A DNA stretch of 64,000 nt from Paenibacillus sp. FSL H8-0537 (GTDB lineage: Bacteria; Bacillota; Bacilli; Paenibacillales; Paenibacillaceae), in NCBI RefSeq assembly GCF_038051995.1, contig NZ_CP150290.1:3028001-3092000 (forward strand), written 5' to 3'. A program made the translations under genes and the position numbers. The notes beneath the pieces are model-generated. The model saw only the letters and a list, made by a program, of their open reading frames with translations, was not told the origin of the DNA and did no database searches. The stretch's first letter is position 1, and each line of letters starts with the position of its first letter. Below are positions 9,233-20,022 of the stretch, piece by piece.

Positions 9233-12200
9233 ATGAGCCAAACCGACAATAAAAGGCAGCGCTTTGAGCTGCTGCTGCAGCAGTCGGAATTACCGCAGGA
9301 AATGATACAATCCTTTTTTCAGGATGGTTATATAGATCAGGTTGTAGTCGCTAAAAACAACCGCAAGTGGACGTTTTGCATTCGCAAAACGTCTTTGGTT
9401 CCTTATAAGGCCTATAGTGGACTATGCCAGGCGGTCAAGCAAAAGTTTGCCCATATTGCCGATACCACTTTCCAATTTATATACGATGAACAGCTTTCTT
9501 CAGAGGAGCTTGCGAGCGAATATTGGCCGCTTTTCAAAGAGTGGGCGCAGAAGGAAATTGCTTCGGTCAATGGTTGGCTGCTCAAAGCCACGATTACGAC
9601 AGAAGGCGATGTTATTACGCTGCTGATGCTCGATGAAATGGGGCTTGAGCTGGCACGCAAAAAGCGGATGGACGAAGAAATCACTCGATTTTACGAGCAG
9701 CAATTTAGCCGCAGCTATAAAGTAAAGCTTGCCGTTGGCGAAGCAAAAGCAGAGGTTTACGAAGAGTTTGAGCAGCGGCGGGTAGCCGAAGAACGCGAGG
9801 TCATTCAGCAAATTATGGCCAGCGCGGCAGCTGAGGAATTGGGCGATGACGGCGAGCCGCCAGCAAAGCTAGCGGTTGGATATGACATTCGCGAAGAACC
9901 GGTTCCGTTGATGAACATTCGCGAGGAAGAGAAGAAAATAACGGTGCAAGGCGCTGTTTTCGGACTAGATAAGAAGGAGCTGCGCAATGGAAGCACGCTC
10001 TTTACCTTCAACCTGACCGATTTCTCTGATTCCTTGTCACTAAAAATGTTCGCCAAAACAAAAGATGATGTCAAGGTGCTAGATCTATTGTCCAACGGCA
10101 AATGGGTGAAGGCGCGAGGCAGAGTCGAATACGACCGCTTTATGCAGGAACCCGAGCTTGTCATGATGCCGAATGATTTGCATGAGGTACATGCGCCAGC
10201 GGAGCGCAAAGACAATGCGGAGGAAAAGCGGGTAGAGTTCCATCTGCATACGACGATGAGCGCGATGGATGCGGTGGCTCCCATTGACGCTTATGTAAAG
10301 ATGGCAGCCAAATGGGGACATAAAGCAATGGCGGTCACTGATCACAGCAATGTGCAATGTTACCCGGAAGCAGCGAAAGCAGCGAAAAAGAACGGCATTC
10401 AGCTATTATTCGGCCTAGAGGCTAACGTGGTAAATGATGCAGTCCCGATGGTGCTTAATTCGCGGGAGCAGCCGCTTGCTGGCTCCGAATATATCGTTTT
10501 CGATATCGAGACGACGGGACTTTCGGTCATTAACAATAAAATTATTGAGCTAGCGGGCGTGAAGATGAAAGATGGCAAAGAAATAGCGACATTCGCTACC
10601 TTCATTAATCCGCATGAGAAAATTCCTTATCATATTCAGCAATTGACTAATATTAACGATGAAATGGTGCAGGATGCGCCGGAGCTTGCACCGAAGCTGC
10701 GCGAATTTATTGAATTTATTGGCGATACTGTACTCGTTGCCCATAACGCCCGCTTTGATATTGGGTTTTTGCAAGCTAACTGCAAATCGCTTGGACTGCC
10801 AGAGATTAAAAACCCGGTCCTTGATACGTTGGAGCTGGCGAGATTTCTACATCCAAGCTTGAAAAACCATCGCCTTAATACGCTGTCGGCTAAATACAAA
10901 ATCAGTCTGGAAAACCATCACCGGGCGATTGATGACTCCATCGCCTTGGGCGGCGTATTATTCGGCTTGATTGGCGATGCGGCAGAACGTAATGTGACAG
11001 GCCTTCATCAATTAAATGATTATGTCGGTATCGATTTATCGAACAGCCGCCCTTTTCACTGCTGTATTTATGCACTGAACGCGGTCGGCAAGAAAAATTT
11101 ATATAAGCTCGTATCGCTTTCCCATACCAAGCATTTTAAACGGGTAGCAAGCATCCCGAGGACGAAGCTGGTGGAACTGAGAGAAGGACTGCTCGTCATA
11201 TCCGGCTGTGAAAAAGGCGAGTTTTACGAAACGGTGCTGAATAAATCCTATGAGGAAGCAGTAGAAGTCGCGCGGTTTTATGATGTGCTGGAAATTCAGC
11301 CGATTGATTTTTACATGCATTTAGTGGACAAAGGTCTCGTTGGCAGCCGTGCAGAAATTGAGCAAGCACACCGTCGTGTGTGCCAAATTGCCGATGAGCT
11401 GGGCAAGCCGGTTATTGCAACAGGCAATGTCCATTATTTAAACCCGAGGGATAAGCTGTTCCGTGACATTGCTATTCATGGCATAACGGGCTTTAGCCCG
11501 CTCAAGGATATGCGCAAGCCAGATGCCCATTTCCGTACAACCGATGAAATGCTTAAGGAATTTGCATTCCTTGGAGACGCCCGGGCGTATGAGGTTGTTG
11601 TGACCAATACGGTGCAGCTCGCAGAACGCTTTGAGCCGTTTGACCTGTTCCCGCCAGAGCTGTTTACGCCGATTATGGAGGGAGCGGAGGAGGAAATCCG
11701 TACCACCTGCTACAATACAGCAAAAGGATTTTATGGCGAGGATTTGCCGCAAGTCGTCATAGACCGTCTGGAGAAAGAGCTCGTGCCGATTATCAAATTC
11801 GGATTTGCCGCGAACTATTTAATTTCCGAGCGGTTGGTGAAAAAATCGAATGAGGATGGTTATTTGGTCGGTTCCAGGGGCTCGGTTGGTTCCTCCGTCG
11901 TAGCTACGTTTCTCGGCATATCCGAGGTTAACCCGCTGCCAGCGCATTATATGTGCAAAAATCCAGCGTGCAAGCATAGCGAGTGGTTTCTCGATGGCAG
12001 CATACCAAGCGGTTTTGACCTTCCCGACAAAATTTGTCCAAAATGCGGAGAGCCGCTAAAGGGTGAAGGTCAGGACATTCCGTTCGAAACGTTCCTTGGC
12101 TTCAAAGGCGATAAAGTACCTGATATCGATCTTAACTTCTCTGGCGAATACCAGCCGATTGCCCATAATTACACGAAGATCATGTTTGGGGAAAAAGCGG

Positions 12201-13543
12201 TATTCCGGGCCGGGACGATTGGTACGGTAGCGGAGAAAACGGGCTTTGGCTTTGCCAAGAAATATGAAGAAGCGAACGGTAAAAAATGGCGCGGCGCCGA
12301 GCTGTCCAGACTGGCTGCCGGCGTAACGGGCGTCAAGCGCAGCACGGGCCAGCATCCGGGCGGAATCGTCGTTGTGCCGGATTATATTGAGGTAGAGGAT
12401 GTCACACCTGTTCAATATCCGGCCGATGACGTAAATGCGGAATGGAAAACGACCCATTTTGACTATCATGCCTTTGAGACCAATTTGCTCAAGCTCGATA
12501 TACTCGGACACGATGATCCGACAATGATGCGCATGCTTCAGGATTTGACTGAGGTTGATCCAACAACGATTCCAATGAACGATTCTAAAGTGATGAGCAT
12601 GTTCAACTCGACCAAAGCGCTTGATGTTTCTCCAGAGAAAATTCGCACGCCTGTCGCGACCTACGGTGTTCCAGAGATGGGGACGAAGTTCGTTCGGCAA
12701 ATGCTGCAGGAGACGCAGCCGTCTTCTTTTGCCGATTTGCTGCAGATTTCCGGCTTGTCGCACGGAACCGGCGTTTGGCTAGGCAATGCGCAGGAGCTCA
12801 TTAAGAAGGGAACCTGCAATATCAAAACCGTTATCGGCTGCCGGGATGATATTATGCTTTATTTAATTTACAAGGCGGGCATGGATGCGGGTCTAGCCTT
12901 TAAAATTACCGAGAGCGTGCGTAAGGGCAAGGGGCTTTCCGACGAATGGATCGAAGAGATGAAACGCTGCAAGGTGCCGCAGTGGTACATTGACTCTTGC
13001 CTGCGCATTGAGTATATGTTTCCGAAGGCGCATGCCGCGGCCTATGTTATTTCGGCGGTGCGCACAGCCTACTTCAAGCTGTATTATCCGATTGCTTATT
13101 ATGCGACTTACTTTACCGTTCGCGCCGAGGATTTCGACCTTGAAATTTTGTGCCAAGGTTATGATGCAATCAAACGCAAGCTGATTGAAATTGAAGAAAA
13201 AGGCTTTGCGGCGCTGCCTAAGGAGAAAGCGAGCATCTCGCTGCTCGAGATGGCCCTTGAGATGACAGCGCGCGGGTTTTCTTTTAAACCGATTGATTTG
13301 TACCGTTCGGATGCAACAAAATTCCAAGTCGATGGCGATTCGCTCGTGCCTCCGTTTGCGGCGATTCCGGGCATTGGAGAAAATGCAGCACGCAATATAG
13401 CGGCTTCCCGCAACGATGGCGAGTACTTGTCGATTGAGGATTTCCAGCAAAGGTCGAAGGCAAGTAAAACGATTGTTGAGGTGCTAAACGGGATGGGCTG
13501 CTTCCGCGGATTGCCGGAATCAAACCAGCTGTCGCTGTTCTAA
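9233..13543 (+). CDS. polC: DNA polymerase III alpha subunit, Gram-positive PolC type
   Basis: Main replicative polymerase with built-in proofreading; 1436 residues, close to B. subtilis PolC. Domains run: N-terminal region, OB fold (about 235-320), PHP domain starting at HLHTTMSAMDAV (residue 337), an inserted DEDDh exonuclease beginning FDIETTGLS (about 423) with AHNARFDIGFL and HRAIDDS, the second PHP part, then the polymerase core with catalytic Asp964/Asp966 in PDIDLNFSGEYQ. It ends QLSLF, a beta-clamp binding motif. A GTG at 9221 is in frame, but it overlaps the TTAGGAG ribosome site; the ATG at 9233 fits. Two CxxC pairs around residues 907-945 resemble a zinc knuckle. Confidence 0.97.
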   Translation: MSQTDNKRQRFELLLQQSELPQEMIQSFFQDGYIDQVVVAKNNRKWTFCIRKTSLVPYKAYSGLCQAVKQKFAHIADTTFQFIYDEQLSSEELASEYWPLFKEWAQKEIASVNGWLLKATITTEGDVITLLMLDEMGLELARKKRMDEEITRFYEQQFSRSYKVKLAVGEAKAEVYEEFEQRRVAEEREVIQQIMASAAAEELGDDGEPPAKLAVGYDIREEPVPLMNIREEEKKITVQGAVFGLDKKELRNGSTLFTFNLTDFSDSLSLKMFAKTKDDVKVLDLLSNGKWVKARGRVEYDRFMQEPELVMMPNDLHEVHAPAERKDNAEEKRVEFHLHTTMSAMDAVAPIDAYVKMAAKWGHKAMAVTDHSNVQCYPEAAKAAKKNGIQLLFGLEANVVNDAVPMVLNSREQPLAGSEYIVFDIETTGLSVINNKIIELAGVKMKDGKEIATFATFINPHEKIPYHIQQLTNINDEMVQDAPELAPKLREFIEFIGDTVLVAHNARFDIGFLQANCKSLGLPEIKNPVLDTLELARFLHPSLKNHRLNTLSAKYKISLENHHRAIDDSIALGGVLFGLIGDAAERNVTGLHQLNDYVGIDLSNSRPFHCCIYALNAVGKKNLYKLVSLSHTKHFKRVASIPRTKLVELREGLLVISGCEKGEFYETVLNKSYEEAVEVARFYDVLEIQPIDFYMHLVDKGLVGSRAEIEQAHRRVCQIADELGKPVIATGNVHYLNPRDKLFRDIAIHGITGFSPLKDMRKPDAHFRTTDEMLKEFAFLGDARAYEVVVTNTVQLAERFEPFDLFPPELFTPIMEGAEEEIRTTCYNTAKGFYGEDLPQVVIDRLEKELVPIIKFGFAANYLISERLVKKSNEDGYLVGSRGSVGSSVVATFLGISEVNPLPAHYMCKNPACKHSEWFLDGSIPSGFDLPDKICPKCGEPLKGEGQDIPFETFLGFKGDKVPDIDLNFSGEYQPIAHNYTKIMFGEKAVFRAGTIGTVAEKTGFGFAKKYEEANGKKWRGAELSRLAAGVTGVKRSTGQHPGGIVVVPDYIEVEDVTPVQYPADDVNAEWKTTHFDYHAFETNLLKLDILGHDDPTMMRMLQDLTEVDPTTIPMNDSKVMSMFNSTKALDVSPEKIRTPVATYGVPEMGTKFVRQMLQETQPSSFADLLQISGLSHGTGVWLGNAQELIKKGTCNIKTVIGCRDDIMLYLIYKAGMDAGLAFKITESVRKGKGLSDEWIEEMKRCKVPQWYIDSCLRIEYMFPKAHAAAYVISAVRTAYFKLYYPIAYYATYFTVRAEDFDLEILCQGYDAIKRKLIEIEEKGFAALPKEKASISLLEMALEMTARGFSFKPIDLYRSDATKFQVDGDSLVPPFAAIPGIGENAARNIAASRNDGEYLSIEDFQQRSKASKTIVEVLNGMGCFRGLPESNQLSLF

Positions 13544-13591
13544 AACGTGGTATATCGGCATTTGTACAGCATTTCAACTTGAAAAGTTTTC

Positions 13592-13621
13592 TTGTCACTA
13601 CTTATGCGGTTATGTTATAAT
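13592..13621 (+). promoter_or_regulatory. sigma-A promoter of the rimP-nusA-infB operon
   Basis: TTGTCA (13592-13597), 18 bp, TATAAT (13616-13621). It precedes a leader of about 125 nt that contains a terminator-like hairpin. Confidence 0.75.
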
Positions 13622-13657
13622 TTTCGTGGCAATGATGTTGATAAGCGTTTGATGCAG

Positions 13658-13691
13658 AAGAGTGGGGAAACCCACTCTTTACGTTTTGTTT
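13658..13691 (+). terminator. GNRA-loop terminator (attenuator) in the rimP leader
   Basis: AAGAGTGGG (13658-13666), loop GAAA, CCCACTCTT (13671-13679), then TACGTTTTGTTTTC. It lies between the promoter and the first gene, so it must be at least partly read through. NusA itself is encoded second in the operon and acts on intrinsic terminators, so autoregulation is plausible. Confidence 0.65.
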
Positions 13692-13755
13692 TCGGGTCTT
13701 TAAGGGTCTGAAAGGCCAAATCAATCGTTTGGACCGAACGGGAGGTAGCAGCAAT

Positions 13756-14217
13756 TTGAGCATTTCCAAAATCAAAACCGACGTGGAAGAAATGGTTACA
13801 CCGTTTCTAAGCGAAAATGGATTTGAACTTGTTGATATTGAGTACGTCAAGGAAGGAAGCAACTTCTTCCTCCGGGTTTCAGTAGACAAGGAAGGCGGCA
13901 TTGATATTGACGAATGCGGCCGTATTAGCGAATTTTTGAGTGAACAGCTGGACAAGAACGATCCGGTAACGGATGCTTATTTTCTAGAAGTGTCGTCGCC
14001 TGGCGCCGAAAGGCCGCTTAAGAAAGCCGAAGATGTGCGCAAAGCCGTCGGCAAGCACGTATACATCACAACCTATGAGCCGATTAACGCATCCAAGGAA
14101 TTTGAAGGCGACCTTATTTCGTTCGATGGAGAAGAGCTTGTGGTCAAAGTCGGCAAGAAAGAGCATGCCATTCCTTATGCTAAAGTGGCAGGAGCACGCC
14201 TCGCTATCGTTTTTTAA
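13756..14217 (+). CDS. rimP: Ribosome maturation factor RimP
   Basis: RimP helps assemble the 30S subunit. The 153-residue product has the family core [43 protein letters not shown] and [15 protein letters not shown]. The start is TTG at 13756 with GGAGGT at 13741-13746; an upstream in-frame codon at 13729 lies before that site and is rejected. It is the first gene of the nusA-infB operon, the same position as ylxS in Bacillus. Confidence 0.93.
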   Translation: MSISKIKTDVEEMVTPFLSENGFELVDIEYVKEGSNFFLRVSVDKEGGIDIDECGRISEFLSEQLDKNDPVTDAYFLEVSSPGAERPLKKAEDVRKAVGKHVYITTYEPINASKEFEGDLISFDGEELVVKVGKKEHAIPYAKVAGARLAIVF

Positions 14218-14256
14218 ACAACGTTTGTTATTATTGAAGGGGGGACTAGAGTTCCA

Positions 14257-15360
14257 ATGAGCATGGATTTTATTGAAGCATTATCGGAAATAGAGAGGGA
14301 TAAAGGGATAGCCAAAGAAGTGCTGATTGATGCGATCGAAGCAGCGCTGATTTCAAGCTACAAGCGGAACTTTAACGCTGCGCAAAATGTGCGTGTCGAT
14401 ATTAACCGCTACACGGGTGTTATTAAAGTATATGCCCGCAAGACGGTGACGGACGAAGTGCTTGATCCCCGTTTGGAAATTACAGTAGAAGCGGCGCGTG
14501 AAGTGAATCCGCATTACCAGCTGGATGATGTGGCGGATATTGAAGTAACGCCTCGTGATTTTGGCCGTATTGCAGCACAAACTGCGAAGCAGGTCGTGAC
14601 GCAGCGCATTCGTGAGGCAGAGCGTGGCCTGATCTACAATGCTTTTATCGACAAAGAAGAGGATATTGTGAATGGTATCGTGCAGCGCCAGGACGTTCGC
14701 AACCTGTTTATCGATTTGGGCAAAGTAGAAGCAGTTATGCCGCTTACAGAGCTGATGCCGACTGACAAATTCAAGCACGGAGACCGCGTGAAATCGTATA
14801 TTACGAAAGTGGAAAATACGACCAAGGGTCCGCAAATTATTTTGTCCCGTACGCATCCAGGTCTGCTTAAACGTTTATTTGAGCTAGAAGTTCCGGAAAT
14901 TTACGATGGAGTCGTTGAGATTCGCTCGGTTGCGCGCGAAGCTGGCTTCCGTTCGAAAATTGCCGTTTTCTCGCGCAATGACGAGGTTGACGCTGTAGGC
15001 TCATGCGTAGGTCCGAAGGGTATGCGTGTACAAACGATTGTTGGCGAGCTGAAAGGCGAGAAGATCGATATCGTTTGCTGGTCTGAAAATGTCGAGGAAT
15101 ACGTTGCGAACGCGCTTAGCCCATCTAAAGTGCTTGAAGTTATCGTATTTGAGCAGGAAAAAATGGCTCGTGTCATCGTGCCGGATTACCAGCTTTCGCT
15201 TGCAATCGGGATTAAAGGGCAAAACGCTCGTCTAGCGGCGAAGCTGACTGGCTGGAAAATCGACATTAAGAGTGAATCGCAAGCTGAGCAGGAGTACGGT
15301 CGTCAGAAAACGATGACGGCAGTTATGCCGCAAGATTCGGTTTCCATTGATCTGGCTTAA
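14257..15360 (+). CDS. nusA: Transcription termination/antitermination factor NusA
   Basis: NusA binds RNA polymerase and nascent RNA and modulates pausing and intrinsic termination. At 367 residues it matches the short Gram-positive form without the C-terminal acidic repeats. It shows the N-terminal RNAP-binding part (residues 1-125), an S1 domain (about 135-200, [21 protein letters not shown] split by ordinary variation) and two KH domains, including [10 protein letters not shown] and [24 protein letters not shown]. The ATG at 14257 follows a GGGGGG tract; a second ATG two codons later is an equally possible start. Confidence 0.96.
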   Translation: MSMDFIEALSEIERDKGIAKEVLIDAIEAALISSYKRNFNAAQNVRVDINRYTGVIKVYARKTVTDEVLDPRLEITVEAAREVNPHYQLDDVADIEVTPRDFGRIAAQTAKQVVTQRIREAERGLIYNAFIDKEEDIVNGIVQRQDVRNLFIDLGKVEAVMPLTELMPTDKFKHGDRVKSYITKVENTTKGPQIILSRTHPGLLKRLFELEVPEIYDGVVEIRSVAREAGFRSKIAVFSRNDEVDAVGSCVGPKGMRVQTIVGELKGEKIDIVCWSENVEEYVANALSPSKVLEVIVFEQEKMARVIVPDYQLSLAIGIKGQNARLAAKLTGWKIDIKSESQAEQEYGRQKTMTAVMPQDSVSIDLA

Positions 15361-15406
15361 CTAATATATCGGCTGCGTTCATCAACGGGTAAAGGGGGGA
15401 TGTGCG

Positions 15407-15721
15407 ATGAGACCGAGAAAAGTGCCGCTGCGCAAATGCGTAGCCTGCCAGGAAATGAAACCGAAGAAAGAGCTTATTCGGGTCGTTAGAACGCCTGATG
15501 AGGAGATTCTAATTGATCTTACTGGCAAAAAAGCCGGTCGGGGCGCCTATTTGTGTGGGAAAGTCAGCTGCTTTAAGCTGGCCAAAAAGACAAAAGCACT
15601 GGATCGAGCTTTGAAGCAACCTGTTGGTGTAGCCATTTACGACCAGCTTGAACAGGATTTCATTGCGGTAGAGGAAGAGTTTCTGGCAGAAAAGGAGCGG
15701 GTAAGCGATGAAGATGAATAA
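15407..15721 (+). CDS. rnpM: YlxR-family RNA-binding protein (RNase P modulator RnpM)
   Basis: Small basic RNA-binding protein of the YlxR (DUF448) family, described in B. subtilis as RnpM, a modulator of RNase P. The 104-residue product has RKCVACQEMKPKKELIRVVR, GRGAYLCGKVSCFKLAKK and four cysteines in the usual pattern, with an acidic tail. Its end overlaps the next gene by 14 bases. This is the standard nusA-ylxR-ylxQ-infB order. Confidence 0.92.
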   Translation: MRPRKVPLRKCVACQEMKPKKELIRVVRTPDEEILIDLTGKKAGRGAYLCGKVSCFKLAKKTKALDRALKQPVGVAIYDQLEQDFIAVEEEFLAEKERVSDEDE

Positions 15722-16061
15722 AGGCTTGTCCTCGCTCGGCATGGCCATGCGAGCTGGAAAATTGGTTACTGGCGATGAAATTGTGCTCAAGGCGGTACGT
15801 AAGGGAGAGGTGCATCTCGTCATTATTGCGGGTGACGCATCTCCAAATACGAAAAAAAAGTTTCAAGATAAATGCAGCACCTATGGGGTAGAGCTCGCCG
15901 AAGCGTTCGACCGCGATCAACTTGGAAAAGCTATAGGAAAGCTGGACCGAGTCGTACTGGCGGTAACTGACGCAAAGTTCGGTAAAATGATTGCGGGTCA
16001 TCTGAATCAAAATTCGGAGGTGGATCATATTGAACAAACCACAGGACAGCAAGGACAATAA
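15708..16061 (+). CDS. rplGA: L7Ae-family ribosomal protein (YlxQ)
   Basis: L7Ae/L30e-like K-turn RNA-binding protein of 117 residues. Segments [43 protein letters not shown] and a conserved helix near residue 70 are typical. A short extra C-terminal tail ([11 protein letters not shown]) is created by the overlap with the infB start. It overlaps rnpM by 14 bases and infB by 32 bases, so the three genes are tightly coupled. Confidence 0.9.
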   Translation: MKMNKGLSSLGMAMRAGKLVTGDEIVLKAVRKGEVHLVIIAGDASPNTKKKFQDKCSTYGVELAEAFDRDQLGKAIGKLDRVVLAVTDAKFGKMIAGHLNQNSEVDHIEQTTGQQGQ

Positions 16062-18669
16062 AGATAAGCTGCGTGTATACGAATATGCGAAATCCCTCAG
16101 TATGAGCAGTAAAGAAATTATAACGATTCTTAAACGGCTAGATATGCCCGTTAACAACCATATGAGTGTGATGGAAAACGAAATGGTTAATAAAGTGGAA
16201 GGCTTCTTCCGCGATATTAAAGCTAACGCAGCAGCGAAGCGGGCGAAAGAATCAAGCGGAGCAACCGTATCTTCTACTTCGCAGGCGCCATCTAAGCCTG
16301 CTCAGCCGAAGCAGCAACCAGTATCACAGCAAGAAGCCATTAAACCGGAGCTTGAAGCTTCCGCATTAAACAATAAAAAAATTACGCAAGATAGACAGGA
16401 GCCTATGAATTCTATTAAAACGACAACGCAAAACAACCAACAGCAACGTCCGTCCCAATCGTCCCCAAGCAGCAACAACAGGTCCGCAGCGCCTAGCGGC
16501 AGCCGTCCAGCGCAAGGTTCTGGCCAATCGCAAAGCAGCAGCCGTCCTAGTCAAGGCGGTCAAACGCAAAATAGCCGTCCAAGCCAAGGTGGACAATCGC
16601 AAAACAGCCGTCCTAGTCAAGGATCAGGCCAAGGCAACCGTCCAAGCAGTGGCGGCCCATCGCGTCCACCAGCTTCACAAGGAGCTAATCGTCCATCTGG
16701 AACAGGTCCGTCCCGTCCGGCAGGCGATGCTTCGAGAAGCACAAGCGGCAATTCGAATAACAAGCCAGGCGCAAGAAAACCAGGTGCAAACCAAGGACAA
16801 AAACGGTTTGAAGATGGCAGACCAGGCGGTTTTGGCCGTAACAATAACAATAATCGCGGTGGCAGAGGACGCAACCAGCGCAATCAGCCGCAAGTATTCC
16901 GTGAGAAAATCGACAATACGCCTAAAAAAATCATCGTACGCGGTACGTTGACTGTTGGCGAATTGGCGAAATTGCTTCATAAAGATGCTTCGGAAGTTAT
17001 TAAAAAGCTGATCGTTCTTGGCGTAATGGCTACCATTAACCAAGAAATCGACATGGATGCGATCCTTCTGCTTGCCGGTGAATATGGCGTTGAAGTAGAA
17101 GTGAAGATTCCGGTTGAAGAGGATACGTTCGAAACGGTAGAAGAAACGGATGAAGAAGCTGATTTGCTGCCTCGCCCTCCGGTTGTAACGATCATGGGTC
17201 ACGTTGACCATGGTAAAACAACATTGCTCGATGCGATTCGCAAAACGAATGTAACGGGCGGAGAAGCTGGCGGTATTACCCAGCACATTGGTGCTTACCA
17301 AATCGAAGCTAACCATAAAAAGATTACGTTCCTCGATACACCTGGTCACGAAGCGTTTACGCTCATGCGTGCCCGTGGTGCACAAGTAACGGATATTACA
17401 ATTATCGTTGTTGCAGCCGATGATGGCGTTATGCCGCAAACGGTAGAGGCAGTCAACCATGCGAAGGCAGCAGGCGTTCCAATTATCGTTGCGGTTAACA
17501 AAATCGATAAGCCAGATGCTGATGCAGATAAAATCAAGCAAGCTTTGACCGAGTATGAGCTGGTTCCGGAAGAGTGGGGCGGAGATACAATCTTCGTTAA
17601 CGTTTCAGCGAAACAGCGTATTGGTCTGGAAGAACTGCTCGATATGATTTTGCTTGTAGCTGAAGTCAATGATTTCAAAGCTAACCCTGACAAGCGTGCA
17701 CGCGGTACAGTCATTGAGGCTGAACTCGATAAAGGTAAAGGTCCAGTTGCTCGTGTACTCGTACAGCATGGTACGCTCAAAATCGGAGATGCTTTCGTGG
17801 CGGGCAACTGCTTCGGCCGTATCCGGGCTATGGTTAATGACAAGGGCCGTCGCTTAAAAGAAGCTGGACCTTCAACACCAGTCGAAATTACTGGTTTGAC
17901 AGAGGTTCCACTTGCTGGCGATCCGTTCATGGTGTTTGAAGACGAGCGTAAAGCGAGAGCAATCGCTGATCGCCGTGCGATTAAGCACCGTCAATCCGAG
18001 CTTGGCGCGAACTCCCGCGTAACGCTTGACGATTTGTATAAGCATATTAAAGATGGCGAGATCAAGGATCTCAACGTTATTATTAAATCCGACGTTCAAG
18101 GTTCGGCAGAGGCGCTGAAAGGCTCGCTCGCGAAAATTGATATCGAAGGCGTACGTGTCAAAATCATTCATAGCGGTGTAGGTGCGATTACCGAATCGGA
18201 TATCAACCTGGCTTCTGCTTCGAATGCGATCGTTGTCGGCTTTAACGTTCGTCCGGAGCCGCAGGCTGATCAGGCCGCGCAGCAGGAGAAAGTTGATGTT
18301 CGTATGCACCGCGTTATTTATAACGTAATTGAAGAGATTGAACAAGCGATGAAAGGGATGCTTGATCCTATCTTCAAAGAGGTAATTATTGGCCATGCTG
18401 AAGTCCGCAACGTATTTAAAGTAAGCAAAGTCGGAGCAATCGCTGGTTCCATGATTACTTCTGGTAAAATTACTCGTTCTTCTGAAGCGCGGATCGTTCG
18501 CGGCGGCATCGTTGTTTTCGAAGGTAAAATCGATACGCTCAAACGCTTCAAGGATGATGTCAAGGAAGTTGCTCAAGGCTACGAGTGCGGAATTACGCTT
18601 GAGCGGTTTAGCGACTTCAAAGAAGGGGATATTATTGAAGCCTTCGTAATGGAGTCAGTAGAGAGGTGA
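16030..18669 (+). CDS. infB: Translation initiation factor IF-2
   Basis: GTPase that places initiator tRNA on the ribosome. The 879-residue protein starts with an IF2N-type segment (residues 8-60), followed by about 210 residues of low-complexity Gln/Ser/Pro/Gly/Asn/Arg sequence with imperfect [12 protein letters not shown] repeats (coding positions about 16530-16680), then a second IF2N domain, the G domain with GHVDHGKTT (about residue 389), DTPGHEAF and NKIDKPDAD, and domains II-IV. The start is TTG at 16030 with GGAGGT just upstream, inside rplGA. Confidence 0.97.
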   Translation: MNKPQDSKDNKDKLRVYEYAKSLSMSSKEIITILKRLDMPVNNHMSVMENEMVNKVEGFFRDIKANAAAKRAKESSGATVSSTSQAPSKPAQPKQQPVSQQEAIKPELEASALNNKKITQDRQEPMNSIKTTTQNNQQQRPSQSSPSSNNRSAAPSGSRPAQGSGQSQSSSRPSQGGQTQNSRPSQGGQSQNSRPSQGSGQGNRPSSGGPSRPPASQGANRPSGTGPSRPAGDASRSTSGNSNNKPGARKPGANQGQKRFEDGRPGGFGRNNNNNRGGRGRNQRNQPQVFREKIDNTPKKIIVRGTLTVGELAKLLHKDASEVIKKLIVLGVMATINQEIDMDAILLLAGEYGVEVEVKIPVEEDTFETVEETDEEADLLPRPPVVTIMGHVDHGKTTLLDAIRKTNVTGGEAGGITQHIGAYQIEANHKKITFLDTPGHEAFTLMRARGAQVTDITIIVVAADDGVMPQTVEAVNHAKAAGVPIIVAVNKIDKPDADADKIKQALTEYELVPEEWGGDTIFVNVSAKQRIGLEELLDMILLVAEVNDFKANPDKRARGTVIEAELDKGKGPVARVLVQHGTLKIGDAFVAGNCFGRIRAMVNDKGRRLKEAGPSTPVEITGLTEVPLAGDPFMVFEDERKARAIADRRAIKHRQSELGANSRVTLDDLYKHIKDGEIKDLNVIIKSDVQGSAEALKGSLAKIDIEGVRVKIIHSGVGAITESDINLASASNAIVVGFNVRPEPQADQAAQQEKVDVRMHRVIYNVIEEIEQAMKGMLDPIFKEVIIGHAEVRNVFKVSKVGAIAGSMITSGKITRSSEARIVRGGIVVFEGKIDTLKRFKDDVKEVAQGYECGITLERFSDFKEGDIIEAFVMESVER

Positions 18670-18676
18670 ATAAAGC

Positions 18677-19033
18677 ATGGCTAAAATTCGTGTAGGTCGG
18701 GTAGGCGAGCAGATTAAAAAAGAGCTCAGCCAAATTATCCAGACAGAAATTAAAGATCCACGCGTCGGTTTTATTACAGTGACTGGCGTTGAAACGAGTA
18801 ATGATTTGTCCCAAGCCAAAGTATATTTAAGCGTGCTGGGCAGCGAAGAGCAAAAGGAAGAAACGCTCAAAGCAATCGGTCGTGCAACAGGCTTTATCCG
18901 TTCTGAGCTTGGCAAGCGGATGCGTTTGCGCCATACGCCAGTGCTGATCTTTAAATTCGACAGCAGCATTGAGTATGGAAGCAGGATTGAAGGAATCCTC
19001 GAGGAAATTAATGGGGAGAACAAAGGATCATGA
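18677..19033 (+). CDS. rbfA: Ribosome-binding factor A
   Basis: 30S maturation and cold-adaptation factor, 118 residues. The KH-like fold is recognised from [43 protein letters not shown] and [21 protein letters not shown]. It starts seven bases after infB and overlaps nrnA by four bases (ATGA), indicating coupled translation. Confidence 0.94.
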   Translation: MAKIRVGRVGEQIKKELSQIIQTEIKDPRVGFITVTGVETSNDLSQAKVYLSVLGSEEQKEETLKAIGRATGFIRSELGKRMRLRHTPVLIFKFDSSIEYGSRIEGILEEINGENKGS

Positions 19034-20019
19034 CGGCAGCTGCATCCTATTTGCAGCAGTTGGATGATGCACTTGCTTTTATGCGCGGTGGAGACGACTT
19101 TTTGGTCGTCTCCCACGTGCAGCCAGATGGCGATGCCATTAGTTCGACGGTCGTCGTCGGTTGGCTGCTGGAGAAACTTGGGAAAAAATCTACGCTGATT
19201 AACGAAAGTGAGCTGCCCTCAAGGCTTGCTCATTTGCGCTCATTCGATACGATTATTAATTATGCGAAAGTACAGCCAACACAATCGTATGCTCGCGTTA
19301 TTGCGGTCGATTGCGCTGATTATCGCCGGATGGGCAAAGTAGAGAGCTTGTTTGCTCCGGGAGTGGAACTGCTCAATATTGATCATCATCCGACTAATGA
19401 CGGCTTTGGTACGGTTCAATTGATTCGTCCGAATGCAGCAGCTACGGTTGAGATTTTATATGATTTAATTGAACGTGCGGGCATTTCCATTGATTTGGAA
19501 TGCGCGACGGCTATATATACAGGGCTCATTACAGATACTGGCGGTTTCCGCTACTCCAATACGACACCACATGTGATGAATATTGCTTCCCGCATGCTGT
19601 CGATTGGTGTACCGGGTCACAAACTGGCCGATCTGCTGCTCGAAAAAATGACGATGTCAAAGCTAAAGCTTCTGCAGCGCTGCCTTAGCAGACTTACTTT
19701 TAGCGATAATCAGCAAATTGGCTGGCTATATGTCAATAAGGATGATTTTGCTGAGACAGGTGCGGTATCGGAAGATATGGAAGGCATCGTCAATTATGCA
19801 CTGAATATTGACGGCGTAGAAGTCGGCATTATGTTTAAAGAGACGGAAGATGGCGGAGTGAAAGCCAGCTTGAGATCAGCAGGGACGGCGGATGTTGCCG
19901 CGATTGCCCAATCTTTTGGCGGCGGCGGACATGTCCGCGCTGCTGGCTGTCGTATTGATGCGCCGCTTCAAGAAGCAATCGCCCAGTTGGTCGATGCGGT
20001 CAGAAAGGCGTTGAGCTAA
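19030..20019 (+). CDS. nrnA: DHH/DHHA1 oligoribonuclease NrnA
   Basis: Bifunctional nanoRNase and pAp phosphatase, recycling 2-5 nt RNAs and 3',5'-bisphosphate nucleotides. The 329-residue product has the metal-binding motifs [36 protein letters not shown] and [15 protein letters not shown]. The DHHA1 substrate domain ends with [12 protein letters not shown]. It sits in the rbfA-nrnA-truB order common in Firmicutes and overlaps rbfA by four bases. Confidence 0.94.
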   Translation: MTAAASYLQQLDDALAFMRGGDDFLVVSHVQPDGDAISSTVVVGWLLEKLGKKSTLINESELPSRLAHLRSFDTIINYAKVQPTQSYARVIAVDCADYRRMGKVESLFAPGVELLNIDHHPTNDGFGTVQLIRPNAAATVEILYDLIERAGISIDLECATAIYTGLITDTGGFRYSNTTPHVMNIASRMLSIGVPGHKLADLLLEKMTMSKLKLLQRCLSRLTFSDNQQIGWLYVNKDDFAETGAVSEDMEGIVNYALNIDGVEVGIMFKETEDGGVKASLRSAGTADVAAIAQSFGGGGHVRAAGCRIDAPLQEAIAQLVDAVRKALS

Positions 20020-20022
20020 CAG

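Noticed and set aside
12056..12763. 235-residue open frame on the minus strand inside polC
   Set aside because: It lies wholly within polC, has no ribosome site and its composition is that of an antisense frame of a conserved coding region.
16675..17541. 288-residue minus-strand open frame inside infB
   Set aside because: Antisense to the low-complexity and G-domain coding region of infB; no recognisable family and no start signal.
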